The notes under the pieces: generated by a model
The model's database searches: none
The model's input: the letters and a program-made list of their open reading frames with translations, nothing else
Told to the model about the DNA's origin: nothing
Shown: positions 1-10,513 of the stretch, piece by piece
Layout of the letters: every line of letters starts with the position of its first letter
Position numbering within the stretch: the first letter of the stretch is position 1
Origin: Odontocerum albicorne
Taxonomy: Eukaryota; Arthropoda; Insecta; Trichoptera; Odontoceridae
DNA length: 64,000 nt
Assembly (NCBI GenBank): GCA_949825065.1
Contig: OX463856.1
Location: 18,596,632 to 18,660,631, forward strand
Direction of reading: 5' to 3'
Made by a program: the position numbers and the translations under genes

Positions 1-58
1 TATTTCTAAGTTCTCGTATATCAAATATATTATTACGAAATAAGTTTAGGATATATTT

Positions 59-160
59 TTATTAGCATACTGATATAATTATGCTATTTTTTAATGTAAT
101 ATATTTTATTAGCATTCTGATATTATAATTAAGCTATGATTTAATATTTATTAATGTAAC
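59..160. repeat. Short AT-rich direct duplication
   Basis: Two imperfect copies of an AT-rich segment lie side by side, each containing TTAGCATWCTGATAT followed by an AATTATGCT/AATTAAGCT variant, about 47 bases apart. There is no coding content. It is probably replication slippage. Confidence 0.4.
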
Positions 161-351
161 AATCTCGGATAATCAATCAATTTTTGTAATGTATTATGTT
201 AATAGAAATAAATAAAAGAGAAACATAAATTTTGTATTAAGAAATTATTATTCTAGCCGTATATGATGTAACAAATTTGTTATATATGTTTTGGTATAAT
301 TCATGTGATGCTTATATCAACTATGTGTTTTATTTCTCAAAACATCTTAAA

Positions 352-553
352 CCACCGTGGGCCAGTTGGTAGGAAGCCTGTCTGTCAATCTGGGGGTCGC
401 GGGTAATCAATCAAGAACCCTTTAGTACTCGATTTGTTTTTTAAATAGTTCTACTCTAATTCTCACTATTGGCATCTCGAACATTTTTCTTGTCTATTGT
501 AAGGTATAACTACCATAAGGCAATAATCTTGCCAGGTTATTCTGTACAGAACT
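352..553 (+). mobile_element. tRNA-derived SINE (SINE-B), degenerate
   Basis: The left end has the family's tRNA-like head (CCGTGGGCCAGTTGGTA, box A-like). The right end has the family tail (TAAGGCAATAATCTTGCCAGG followed by a TTCTGTACAGAAC variant). The box B region is damaged. This is one of about twenty copies in the window; the best preserved is at 52497-52663. Confidence 0.6.
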
Positions 554-599
554 AACGTCTAATACAATATAATACTTTTTTGAAAAATTATAGTAGGAT

Positions 600-905
600 A
601 AATTATATATCACTTGGTGCACAACGACCGCACAGGAAAAAAACCTGACATACTTTGGGCACGTTGCCAGAAAGAATAACGAAAGCCTTGAGAAGTTGGC
701 GATCGTGGGGATAATAGAATTTACGCAAGTAAGATAAAAGTGCCCTTTAAGATGGACGGGCTAAAAATATAAGCTAACGGGATCCTCTTTAAGCGTAGCA
801 TTTAACGTGTTCAAGGACCAGGAAAGGTGGATACTGGTAGTGCAGTTTCAGACATAACAGAATATATACCAGCAATAGACACCCGATGAAGAAGGAGAAG
901 AGATC
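600..905 (+). mobile_element. Non-LTR retrotransposon fragment, C-terminal end of reverse-transcriptase ORF
   Basis: Reading the plus strand in shifting frames gives YFGHVARKNNESLEKLAIVG and further on FKDQERW. These match the conserved C-terminal tail of LINE reverse-transcriptase ORFs (the RWFGHV...RKN... and DRxxWR blocks). Frameshifts and stops show it is dead. The 5' part is missing, as is usual for incomplete reverse transcription. Confidence 0.6.
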
Positions 906-980
906 AAAGAACAACATGATTATTATAACTTTCAATAAAAAATAAGTCCATACGTACTACTGCATACACTAGGCCAGATT

Positions 981-1195
981 AAAATATATAAAAGTTGAGC
1001 GAATAGATAGGAAGGTGGTGGCTGGAGTTATAAGATTTGATCTGCATATGTTTAGAATAATATATTTTGTAAGAAAACCGTAGAAAACTTACCAATGGAA
1101 GACGAACTACAAAGAAACCTTTATAGATCTTCCGATATGTGATAGTAACACATTCGACTTGAGGTGGAGTGTGTTATACACGTACGTGTGTGTAC
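981..1195 (+). repeat. Interspersed repeat, copy 1 of 2
   Basis: This segment is clearly related to 25866-26060. Shared blocks include AAAGAAACCTTTATAGATCT and GATAGTAACACATTCG, in the same order and spacing. No terminal repeats or coding frame were recognised, so the class of element is unknown. Confidence 0.6.
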
Positions 1196-1229
1196 TGTTA
1201 ATAGATTAAAAAAAATATAGAAAAAAAAC

Positions 1230-1560
1230 ACATTTAAATAAATATTTTGTTTATAGTTAAGGCATTAACGTTGTGGAGGTTTAAATACATTGTAATTTAT
1301 TTTTATCAAACACTGTTTATTCCACTTTTTTGTGATGGTATAACCCTACCGGTTTCAAGGCTTTCACCTCATCTTCAGGGGAGCGCAAACAAGACTAAAT
1401 GCTGACAAGACTATATCGGTACCAGTTCGAACATCATTTAGTCTTGTTTGCGCTCCCCTGAAGATGAGGTGAAAGCCTTGAAACCAGTATGGTTATACCG
1501 TCACAAAAAAGTGGAATAAACAGTGTTTGATAAAAATAAATTACAACATTTAAATAAATA
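1230..1560. mobile_element. Foldback (inverted-repeat) element with 15-bp flanking direct repeat
   Basis: Two 112-base arms (1290-1401 and 1435-1546) are near-perfect reverse complements around a 33-base spacer. Each arm carries CCGGTTTCAAGGCTTTCACC or its complement, with CTGAAGATGAGG and a GTGGAATAAACAGTGTTTG end. The whole is bracketed by ACATTTAAATAAATA at 1230-1244 and 1546-1560, a likely target-site duplication, although its AT-rich sequence makes chance partly possible. Related single arms lie at 14504-14620 and 39755-39855, with an end fragment at 32819-32875. No protein is encoded. The superfamily is not recognised. Confidence 0.75.
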
Positions 1561-2107
1561 CTGTGGGAAAATATCAAATTGTAAAAATCTTAAATCTGTC
1601 AAGTCCAAAAATGCTTTTATACGGTTCGTAGTTTTAGAAGTACAGGTGGAAAAATATATTCTGTTATAATCCATTATATATAATAAAATTAAACTTGTCT
1701 TATTTATTACTTTAAGAATATAATTCTTGAATTAGAGAGGTTTGACAACGATTAACAACATTGTGAAAGGAACGATTAACAGATGATCAAACACTATCTA
1801 GATTTTTTTTTAAATATTATACAAAGTAAAATAGGAAAATTTACGTCTTTTCACCTCAGGCAATTAGATGAGAATTCTTCGGGTTGACCTTTTCGATATG
1901 CGTGAAAATAAAAATACTTTGCCGAGATACAGGTGGGTCTCTTGTTCGGCCGAGATTTATTTATTATTTAGAAGTATTAATTCCAATCGGCGATCAATTA
2001 TCGAATATCGTAAATTTACAAGAAATACAAATTGAAAGAACTATTTTCTCAACCAATAAACAGATATTCTTTAAAAGAAATGTAGGAAAAATATCAATTA
2101 ACTTGTT

Positions 2108-2250
2108 ATTTGTGGAGTGTCGATGTATGAAAGAAGACGTAATAAAGACGTCAGAAATTAATCATGGTTGAAATGGATGTTTTAAGTTTATTAAAATAAA
2201 GACTGGAGTCTTGAGATGTTTTGAAAAGTGTATAGAATGAATGACTAGGC
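2108..2250 (+). mobile_element. LINE-B fragment
   Basis: GGAGTGTCGATGTATGAAAG, then TGGAGTCTTGAGATGTTTTG and GTGTATAGAATGAATGACTA, follow the LINE-B reverse-transcriptase C-terminal pattern (VSMYERR... LRWFGHVERMND). It is heavily decayed and has stops. Family Y begins just after it. Confidence 0.45.
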
Positions 2251-2254
2251 GAGT

Positions 2255-2385
2255 ACGATACGATAGGCAACTCCTCCTGATCGAATATGATTTTCAGCCA
2301 TCCTGCGGATGTAATAATATGCCTTTACGTGTATTGGTTTATTGGGTACAAGTTGTTGCACTTCAGTTTATTACTTTGCTGGGTA
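2255..2385 (+). repeat. Interspersed repeat family Y, copy 1
   Basis: Shares with 27945-28135, 30285-30400, 52100-52185 and 54870-55075 a pattern of GGCAACTCCT...TGATCGA.TATGATT...GATG...TTAGTTTATTG...AAGC.GTTGCACTTCAGCAAT. All five copies are on the plus strand. No coding or terminal repeat was recognised. Confidence 0.55.
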
Positions 2386-2655
2386 TCGTAGTCGAGGATA
2401 CCCTCGTAATTCCTACCTCAATTTAGTTGGAAAGCGAAGTTGTACCGTGGAATTTGTTTTTAATTGTTTAAGTGAGTGAGCCGTTGGTCATCAGCAAACT
2501 CACCGGCTACACTGCTATACTGGTATCAAATGGTACACTAAAGAGAGAGGATTGGACCACATCGGCACGTTTTTTTTTTTTTTTCACTTTTCAAAGAATA
2601 GATATGACCGAAGTCATAGGTATCCTTATGTCCCCCCAAATACTAGGCTGACTTT
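2375..2655 (-). mobile_element. Composite SINE (SINE-A), minus strand, head truncated
   Basis: On the minus strand the order is: the tail of the tRNA-related part (AGCCTAGTATTTGGGGGG, ATAGGTATACCTATGAC-like), an A-rich stretch, then the second module (CACCGGC..., CGGTGAGTTTGCTGATGACC, GGTACAACTTCGCTTTCCAA, GAGGGTATCCTCGACTACGA). The same two modules occur in the same order at 5549-5872, 40680-41034 and 46151-46520. The tRNA-like head itself is missing here. Confidence 0.65.
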
Positions 2656-2776
2656 AGTAAATCGTGACAGATCAAACCCAAAGTACTTACCAAATTAAAA
2701 ATATATACTTCAAATTAAATCTATCAAATTTATATGACACTCATTTATTTCTTATGTGTATTGAATTACAATAGTA

Positions 2777-2858
2777 CTGAAGAAAACGAAATTGAAAAAA
2801 ATATAATTGACAAAAAATCATAGAAAAAAGTAAACAATGAATAAAAAAAATCACTTAC
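2777..2858 (-). other. Possible short intron after the 168-codon exon
   Basis: From the donor at 2858 the next good acceptor on the minus strand is a pyrimidine-rich TTTCAATTTCGTTTTCTTCAG ending at 2777, giving an 82-base intron, a usual insect size. If used, the frame continues as YYCNSIHIRNK and stops, with AATAAA overlapping the stop region. That would make a 179-residue protein. Equally, the donor may pair with an acceptor outside the window. Confidence 0.35.
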
Positions 2859-3362
2859 CCCATCTTGGAAGACCCGACGCAGTGTCTCCTTGGTGTATTT
2901 CTGTTCCTCCTGTTTCAGGATATGGGCAATTTCTTTCAGCAAAGCATTACGTATCTTTTCTCTTTTACTTTCTTCTTCCATGCAGGATCTTCCTTCCAGC
3001 GGTATTTCGCAGAGCTGATTTGTTTTGTTATCCGCAGGAGTCGTCTTACCATTTATTTCATCACTTTCAGCTTCATCGTTCATCATTTTATCATTAGCTT
3101 CTGTTTTTTGTGGCATATTGCCATTTGTTGTTTTCTTTCCCTTTTCTTCTTTTAGTTTATCGTCGTTTGGCGTGTAACTGTCGTGATTATCCGAATCATC
3201 AACTTGCGGTTGATAATGCATCTTTGCGAAACATTCGGAATCACGTTGATCTGTCGACATTTTTCGCACATTTCTGCTGGGTTCCGGAGAATCCGGATGA
3301 AGAGCACTTTCAGTTTTTTCGGATGTTCCGAGCGTTTTTTGATTTTGTTCAGCACTTGCCAT
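2859..3362 (-). CDS. First coding exon of an unrecognised host gene (168 codons, partial)
   Basis: An open frame runs from ATG at 3362, in good Kozak context (AAAATGG), to a consensus splice donor (GATGGG|GTAAGTGA) whose GT is at 2858-2857. The exon is 504 bases and ends in phase 0. The protein is very hydrophilic and rich in Lys, Glu, Asp, Ser and Asn, so residues 1-125 are probably disordered. Residues about 130-168 (CMEEESKREKIRNALLKEIA, then HILKQEEQKYTKETLRRVF) look helical. There is no signal peptide or membrane segment; the hydrophobic tail seen if the frame is read on past 2859 is intron sequence. I do not recognise the family. It does not resemble any transposon protein here, and mixed codon use with few homopolymer artefacts supports a real gene. 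Later exons would lie toward lower coordinates, either just past 2777 or beyond the window edge. Confidence 0.7.
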
Positions 3363-5540
3363 TTTATGTTGTCATTTCACGACACTTGATATAAAAAAAA
3401 CTCAACTTGAAAATATTATTATTTTAAGTGATGTAATTAAATAACATAACAAAGAATACAAATTATTTCACGTGAATAAAAAATAGTATAAAGACGTAAT
3501 TACTTCTCAAACCAAAGGTGAGGTTAAAAAGTGTTCGTACCATTCTACGTTTAGTGGGAATTTTCACACATTCTGGGAAAACAAACACATTCTGGAATAT
3601 GTTTCTAAAACATTTGTAAATTTTATTCCGAGTTGGGTAAAACAATTTGGATCAATGGGTTAATGCGAAAATCACACTTTTCTCCATAGTTTTATAAGGT
3701 TGATAATATCAACCCGATTCATTGATATTGATATTTACCTAAATAAACATACACCCGGATATACAACAATCGTAATACCACTACTTGTGTATGATTGTCA
3801 ATATTCAAAGGAATAAAAACGAATAAAATTTTAATTTAATTAATGGACAATAAATAAAAAAAAATATTGAATGCAATCAAAAAATAAACAAAGATAAAAC
3901 ACACGTTTTATCCATTTTTAGAATACTCCGTATATTTTTCACTGTTTCATTGTTCGACCAAATGTCATTGAAAATTTTCAAGAGCGCATTATTTTCTGCG
4001 GTGTATGAAATGTGACTTGTCAACGTTCTTGAGAATACCAAATGACATTTCAATGAAACGTCGAAAAATTGTAAATGGAAGATATACGAACTACTTTTAA
4101 AATAGACAATATTTGTATACAATATCGAAATGTATTGGCTTATCTTGCGTGACTAACCTAATTGATAAACCATTCTTAGAATGGAAGGAATCCCAAACCA
4201 CTAGTATTTTAGATGTTAATTTTGATATGAATAAAATAATATATGATTTATATATTTACCCAAAGGGGATTAAATTTAGGTTATGTAATTATTTAATAAT
4301 AACAGTTGTAATTGATATTGATTGTGTACAAAACAAACAATTACAAAATAAATTCACTAAAGAGATACCTCAAATACATAATTACTCATTTCACGTGGTT
4401 TAGTTTAACAATGATTAATTCCACAGCAAAATCAACAACACCCGTCAGTCTTAACATTTACAGTCACTATATGCGTTAATTACCGGATAAGTATGAAATA
4501 GCGCAAAAAAACGGACTAAAATCAATTAACTTAACCGGCTTAAGGCGATCACCAAATCTCGTCTGTCTTAACTGTTTGTACTTAACTAATAACACGGTTC
4601 TAATAACTTAAAACACAATTTCAGCAAAGAATGAATGAACGCTGGGCCGATACAATTTTATCTTGCATTTGTACTACGCACGCAGGTTGCGAGGGGCCGT
4701 GTTGCTGGTTTTACAATAGATAATATAATACCATAAATTTGTAATATATTCAGTCTCACGCTTAATGTAGTCGTTTATCTTCTAGGTGTTAATGATTAAA
4801 TTTCAAGCATGTATTTGTGTTTTAGTCGTTAATTTAATAGTCAATTTATTTTGTTATGCATCAAATTACTAACTAAAATTGTTTTTTTTTAACTAGCTAT
4901 AACTGAAATTGAGAATGCTAATATAATATAAGTAAATGGTAATATATATTATTGAGATAAATGTAAATTTCATAATTATTATTTAATTAAAAATGTTGGA
5001 GAATATCCGATTTTACAGATAAAATCATCACAAAGCCGTGCAGAATGAATTGTAAGATATATTTTGATAATCTGTGTGTAGTTCTGTAATTTAAAAAAAA
5101 ACGTTGTTATTCAAAATATTAAAATTCTGATTGTCTTGTGTTTTGGCTCTTTTCTAATTCTGGGGCAAATATTGTTTTTAATTACTTTTACTTTTTGTTT
5201 ATACAAAATAATAATAAAAAAAACTTATAAATATGACAAATATAGTAGTATTTTATAAGATATATTATTCAAAAAGTGTTATTAGAATGTACATTAGGTA
5301 ATTTATAAACACTAATATGACAAAAAACCGAGAAAATTAATTGAACTCGTACGTCTCCATATTAAGCAAATATGTTAGACATTAGACCACGGTACCAACA
5401 GATTACATGACGATCTAGTGTAGAACTAGCTACAGTAAAAAACGAAAGCATGAAAATATTCAGGTATAAATACTACTGAGAAATATAGAGCAAGAAGTCA
5501 TTTTGTCGAAGCTCTTAGGGATGGAATATTATATAGTAGA
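3363..5540. other. No gene seen; AT-rich DNA upstream of the minus-strand exon
   Basis: The first about 100 bases should hold the 5' untranslated region and promoter of the exon at 2859-3362. No convincing TATA box or initiator could be assigned. The rest is AT-rich with short frames under 100 codons that show no recognisable family. No repeat copy was identified. Confidence 0.5.
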
Positions 5541-5548
5541 GGACTCGA

Positions 5549-5872
5549 TCATTGCTGGGCCTCGTAATCAAGGATCCCCTCGTCATTCTAAAGTCAATTC
5601 ATAAGGAAAGCGAAGCGGTACCGAGGAATTTTATTTTTATTTTTTAGTGAGTGATCCGTTGAACACCAGCAAACTTACCAGCCACACCGCTGTACTGGAT
5701 CAGATGATACACCTGAAGTGAGACGACAAGGCATGTTTTTTTCCTCTCATTAATTAAAATAATATTCTGCTAGGCGGATTCTGAATACTAGGTGGAAAAA
5801 ATGCTTGTGTAGTTCGAGGTAAATAGCGAAGCGCGGGGTTCCGCACGGCAGCCCAGTGAATTACCACGCGAT
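5549..5872 (-). mobile_element. Composite SINE (SINE-A), nearly full length
   Basis: The minus strand begins with a decayed tRNA-like head (CGCGTGGTAATTCACTGGG and GGAACCCCGCGCTTCG, box B damaged). The CCTAGTATTCAGAATCC body and A/T-rich joint follow, and then the second module (GATCCAGTACAGCGGTGTGG, CTGGTGTTCAACGGATCACT, CGGTACCGCTTCGCTTTCC, GGCCCAGCAATGATCG). It supports the idea that both modules belong to one element. Confidence 0.65.
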
Positions 5873-5879
5873 CATACAC

Positions 5880-6584
5880 AGAGGACTAAGACTTATGGAA
5901 CGTAATTTTGTCGTGGATGCCAAACTGATCCTCTGTATAAAAATTAAAAAATGAGAGAGTATAATATAATATATAAATATATTGAAGAATTGAATATTTC
6001 ATCTAGTAGAGGTGATACTTTTTTGGATGGCGGAAATTTCATACTGAGGCGGCACTTTGACTAGCTCATGCTCTGTATGAATAGAAGAAAAATAAAACTT
6101 TTTGACGTTACAATAAATATACGTGTCAAGGACTGGCTTTGGGAATCCCTAATGCCTGCTGAGGAGAGCGATTCGTGACTTATCTATCAGCACGGTTCTT
6201 GATTGTGACTGTGTTCCACTGGTTTGGAGCATCTGGTCACGTTCTTGTGAATTTGTTAATTTTTTTCCTCAAACCTGCATTTTTAGGATCTTACGAACAT
6301 ATTTTATTTATTTGTTTATTTTACATAAATATATGATAATATATGTATATAATATATGATAAAAACAAACCAGAAAAAAACAGTAATTTTTAGTTTACAC
6401 TGAAATTAAAGGGATCTGGGTTTGTTTGAGTTGAAAAGTACATTGAAAGAAGGGTAGCGACAGGGAAAAAGATAAACGAAACACTCAATGTAATATAAAA
6501 CAATCGCGCTATATCAATATAAGCAAAAGTAACAATACATGATATTGGTGCCTACCTGAACGCGTGGAAGTGAAACTTAGATTT
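5880..6584. other. No gene or repeat copy recognised
   Basis: AT-rich DNA with no frame of interest. A short inverted pair, ACAGAGGAC at 5879 and GATCCTCTGT near 5930, could form a hairpin but has no known role. Confidence 0.4.
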
Positions 6585-7015
6585 GGAAGATGAAGGATAA
6601 AATAAGCATTAGTGCTGTGGAGGTGCACGAACTAAGAAAAATTGGTGTCTCAATGTATGAAAGAAGGTGGAATTAATACATCAGAAATACATGCATAAAT
6701 AAAATTGAAATTTTAATTCCGATGAAAAAAGGAGTTTTGAGAATATATGGACATGTGGAGAAAATGAATGACTAAGTGATTATACAAGTCAGAAATGTAA
6801 GGTGTGCGTTGAAGTGGTAGACCTAAGAAAACATGACTGGATCAGAGGGAATAGATTTTGATAGAGGTTAAAATGAGAACTATAAATAATAGAAGTTTTT
6901 GATTGATGAAATTTAGGAATGTGAAGGGGGCGAATGTTGTGTGCTTGGATATAAAAGTTTGGAGATGTGTTCTCTCTGTCTACCCCGTAAACGACACGGC
7001 GCGATGATATATATC
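6585..7015 (+). mobile_element. LINE-B 3' end, decayed
   Basis: Matches the LINE-B tail: AGTGCTGTGGAGGTGCACGA (AVEVHELRK), GGTGTCTCAATGTATGAAAG, TTTTGAGAATATATGGACAT (LRIYGHVEKMND), and the 3' untranslated end TCTCTCTGTCTACCCCGTAA with ACACGGCGCGATGATATAT. It contains many frameshifts and stops. Confidence 0.6.
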
Positions 7016-7082
7016 TATGTAGATACGTACTAAAATAAATTATTTTAAAAAAACTGTTTTATTTTATTCTTGAGAGTGACAG

Positions 7083-7150
7083 ACTCCGTAGTCTAGTGAT
7101 TAAACGATTGTCTTCCACTCAGGGTATTTGGATTCAATTCCCAGTGGTGT
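7083..7150 (+). mobile_element. SINE-B tRNA-like head
   Basis: ACTCCGTAGTCTAGTGATTA (box A-like) and TTTGGATTCAATTCCCAGTG (box B-like) at tRNA spacing. The SINE body beyond about 7150 is not clearly recognisable. Confidence 0.5.
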
Positions 7151-7659
7151 CATAAAGTGTCCTAATGGTCTTATCATATTTTTCTATAGACGATTCTCAC
7201 GTACGTATTCAAGATTTGTTTGAATAATTTTTCATGTCTCCTTTTTTTAAATGTCCAAACTTCCTTGCAGTCATCGGTTGAAATATATGTTTAAAAAAAT
7301 CTGTAAAAGTCATCTCATTTAAGTATAATTTATCATCAAGTTCTTGCTAGTCAATAACTCGGTCTATTTTGACAGCATTGAGTGTAACAATGGAAAGAGT
7401 TTTAACCACTGCCGTTAGAATTGGAAACTCTCTTGCTGATGTCTGCAAATATTTGTGTTCTATTGTTTTCAATATGACATTGTTCTACAGAGTCAGACAG
7501 ACACTGTCAGAAATGATTGCAAAATCTAGAACAATAACATTATAAAATTATTTAATTTATAATGTGCTTATGTAAGATGTATGAATATGGACAAGACAAA
7601 ATGAGACGTGATGTGATGTGTATGTGTATTTAAAAGTAATGTATTGAATTACATTTTAG

Positions 7660-7836
7660 TTGTACACAGAACAACCAGGCGGGCGTATGGCAATATAATA
7701 CAATAAAATAGAAATATGTTAAAGAGGCCAAAGGTGAAAACCGGAATGGAATTCTTTTTATTTTAACCTATGGGAAACGAACTCGTAACATCCGGGCTGG
7801 GAGACAAGCGTTTTACCAACTAGGTCACGGAGGTTG
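7660..7836 (-). mobile_element. SINE-B copy, minus strand
   Basis: On the minus strand: CAACCTCCGTGACCTAGTTG, GTAAAACGCTTGTCTCCC, a box B relic, then GTTTTCACCTTTGGCCTCTT, TAACATATTTC and the TTGCCATACGCCCGCC tail. The full head-to-tail order is kept. Confidence 0.65.
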
Positions 7837-7974
7837 TTTGTACCTTGTTAGATAATTAAACAATATAAAATCGGTTGTATTTACGTCCGTGTGTAATATT
7901 AGGTTTTGTCATATTTACGGTTTAATACAATATATATGCTTAAACTAATGCTTTAAGAATATTTTTACTTTTCA

Positions 7975-8110
7975 AATATTATTTGACACCTGTCACTTCT
8001 TGATTTATTTATAATACATAAAATAAGAAAGGCGAATTATGTATTTATTGAGAAGGCATGACTTTCTTGTTGAATGTAAAGATATAAATATTATAACGAG
8101 AAAGCAGATT
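7975..8110 (+). repeat. Repeat shared with 21735-21860
   Basis: Both segments read ATTTGACA.CTGTCACTTCTT, then ATGTATTTATT.AGA and TTGTTGAATGTAAAGATATA-like text in the same order and orientation. The element type is unknown. Confidence 0.5.
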
Positions 8111-8589
8111 ATAATGAGTTATAAACATTTATAATATTAAAACTCAATTATTAGATTCAAATGTTACTCTCGTTCATTTTATACTGTTATTATCTAAATA
8201 AATTTATTTGATTATTATTATAAAGTTCTGGATTTTATTTTTATTCCGGAACCGGATTCAACTCAAAATTTTGTTAAAAATAACCTTTTATTATTATATA
8301 AGTTTTTTAATATTTCTGCTAGATTTTTAAAAATTTAAAGTATTACAGACTTATTATGATGTATCGAAATGAGATAGCTGCAAAAAGAGTTGCAAGTGTA
8401 AAAGGAACAGACGACAGAGTTAATCACTACGAGGAAGCGACAGTCTAGGGAAATAACAACACAATGACAATATGAAGCAACACAAAGCCAAGGACAACGT
8501 CATAATGAAAACATATTATTTACTCCCGTCAAGAAAATATTAAATAATGTTTCGAATCATTTTGTTGTATGCAGTGCAATCAGGTAATG

Positions 8590-9032
8590 CAGGGGTCGGC
8601 AAACCGCGGCTCGCGAGTCGCATGCGGCTCTTTACATAGGCATGTGCGACTCTTCAGTTCCAGCTTCACCTCCACTCCGCAGCTCACCAGAAGAGCATGA
8701 ACACGGCCGATGAACAAACACAAATGGCACAGTCGTATTCTTATGTTTTACGAGTATTAGTGTTTAATTATTTAGGTTATCTTGTTTTATAGGTAGTGCA
8801 CTGACCTACTAAAGCCTATAACTCCCATATGTAATATTCTATTATTCTATGTAGCCTACGACTGTATTGTGAATTTGAGTTTTAAATAAAAATCTTGATT
8901 TTATCTCGTTTTTTTTTCATCATTAAAATGTATACAGCTACAGTGAAAATTAATGTTGCGGCTCTATGAAAATTTTGAGATTCTGTTTATTTAATATTTG
9001 GCTCATCTCACTAGAAAGTCTGCCGACCCCTG
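8590..9032. mobile_element. hAT-like non-autonomous DNA transposon
   Basis: Terminal inverted repeats are CAGGGGTCGGCAAAC at 8590 and the complement of CAGGGGTCGGCAGAC at 9032. The sub-terminal GCGGCTCGCGAGTCGCATGC and the GCGGCTC/TTGGCTCATC motifs are typical of hAT elements. The 8-base flanks (AGGTAATG and GGTAGTGT) resemble each other only with a one-base shift, so the target duplication is not clean. The 443-base element has no transposase. Confidence 0.75.
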
Positions 9033-9079
9033 GGTAGTGTATTATCATGTGGCAACCTCTAAAAACAAATAATAAAGTA

Positions 9080-9203
9080 GTTAAAGGGGCCTTAAATTAA
9101 ATCCAGTCTGATTTTTTTTTCTGATAATTAGTTGGTGGCCAACAGCAATCGAACCTAAAACTTTCACTCAGAAAGATAGGCATATTAACAACTAGGCTAC
9201 ATT
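9080..9203 (-). mobile_element. SINE-B copy, minus strand, decayed
   Basis: The minus strand gives GTAGCCTAGTTGTTAATATG, GGTTCGATTGCTGTTGGC (box B), AATCAGACTGGATTTAA and AAGGCCCCTTTAACT, the SINE-B order. The distal tail is missing. Confidence 0.55.
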
Positions 9204-9454
9204 TATGCTTACTTTATTTGAATAACATTCATGCTTCCCGTGTTCGATTCGATCATAGGTCACGAGCAACCCATCGAAGAAGATAAAGTTCTTTGAAGCC
9301 CGTAACTTACAAATTAAACAGTGTTGACTACAAAAAAAAGTGTTATGATTTGGATAAGGTTTATCAGAGTACTTTACCACATAGTGATGCTGACGCTTAT
9401 GATGCAGACGTTTCGAAAACGTGCCCTGAAGATGAAGATTGCAACGTTTTCGTA

Positions 9455-9590
9455 GTTAAATGTGAGCACTTCGCACAATGAGTGATCAAACGGAAGTACT
9501 TTGTATAATAAATAGTCAAATGTAAGTACTTTGCACAATTAATAATAATCAAATGTAAGTACTTTGCGCAATGAATAATCAAATCAAGTA
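9455..9590. repeat. Minisatellite, about four copies of about 34 bp
   Basis: The unit is close to TCAAATGTAAGTACTTTGCACAATGAATAA with spacing of about 33-36 bases. The array is imperfect. It sits next to a TTTCGAAAACGTGCCCTGAAG motif at 9409. Confidence 0.7.
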
Positions 9591-9599
9591 CTAAAATTC

Positions 9600-10130
9600 C
9601 AGTACTATAAAATTTTATGAAGTAGTTCAAATAAATTAAAAAAAACAAGTAGATTAAATACATAATATATTAAACCTGCAATTATACCGTCAAGTAATTT
9701 TTATTCCATACGATTTGATTTGTTATACTAACAGCAAGGCACAGGTTGAATTATGCATTACGGCTGTATTCTTCCACGAACATTAACCTAGATAATGCAC
9801 CTTTTTATATATATTTATATTTATCAAGTGCCCATATGAATAAGATCTATTCGAACATTCAGCGTAGGTATAAATTAACAATTTTGCCAGTTACTACTTA
9901 ACAGGTGCGGCACTAGAGGTTAAATGCAATTATTCATGAAATTGGTGATAGAAAGTGTGAAACGAAAATTAAATGCGATATACATCACACATCTTCTTCT
10001 TCTTCTTGAACTTTCCGTAGACTCAAGAGTCTGTTACTGCAGGTATATGTGTGAGTAGTTAAGCATATATATGTGTGAGTAGTTAAATATTATGGGAAGT
10101 TGAAGATTTTTGCTATAAAGGTAGTATTTT
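9600..10130. other. No gene recognised
   Basis: AT-rich DNA. A CTT run at 9991-10008 and a short repeated ATATATGTGTGAGTAGTTAA at about 10045 and 10068 are the only patterns seen. Confidence 0.4.
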
Positions 10131-10134
10131 CTCA

Positions 10135-10513
10135 GATGATGGAAGAGTTATTCGGGATATGGAACATAGCGTAGTATCAAAATCTGTTAAAATGATAGTC
10201 CGCGACAGTATGTTAGTACCAAATTTGATGTATGCGAGTGAAACATAGTAAAAGGGTCCAAATTAATGCTGTAGAAATACGTGCACTTAGAAAAAATACA
10301 TGAAGTAATAATGTATGACAGAATATAGAATGAATACAGAATATGGAATGTGAATTTCAACAGAAGTGTTGAGTAAGATGACGATAAGCACCTTGAAATG
10401 ATAAAAGCACGTGGAACGAATTAATGAAGAAAGATTTTCAAAGTGAATATAGAGTGCAAATATAAATGGAAGACGTGGTAGAAGAATAATAAGGAGAGTG
10501 TGGTTGGGTCAAG
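10135..10513 (+). mobile_element. LINE-B tail, 5' part of a copy split by an RTE insertion
   Basis: Follows LINE-B in order: AATGCTGTAGAAATACGTGC (NAVEIRAL), AATGTATGACAGAATATAG, CTTGAAATGATAAAAGCACG (LRWFGHV region, frameshifted), ACGAATTAATGAAGAAAG (RINEER) and TGTGGTTGGGTCAAG. The text breaks off at 10513 and resumes at 10988 with the same eight bases, so the copy was intact before the RTE element entered. Confidence 0.75.

Noticed and set aside
2837..3394. Several plus-strand frames of 60-96 codons over the host exon
   Set aside because: They are antisense to the better-supported minus-strand exon and have no start context or splice support.
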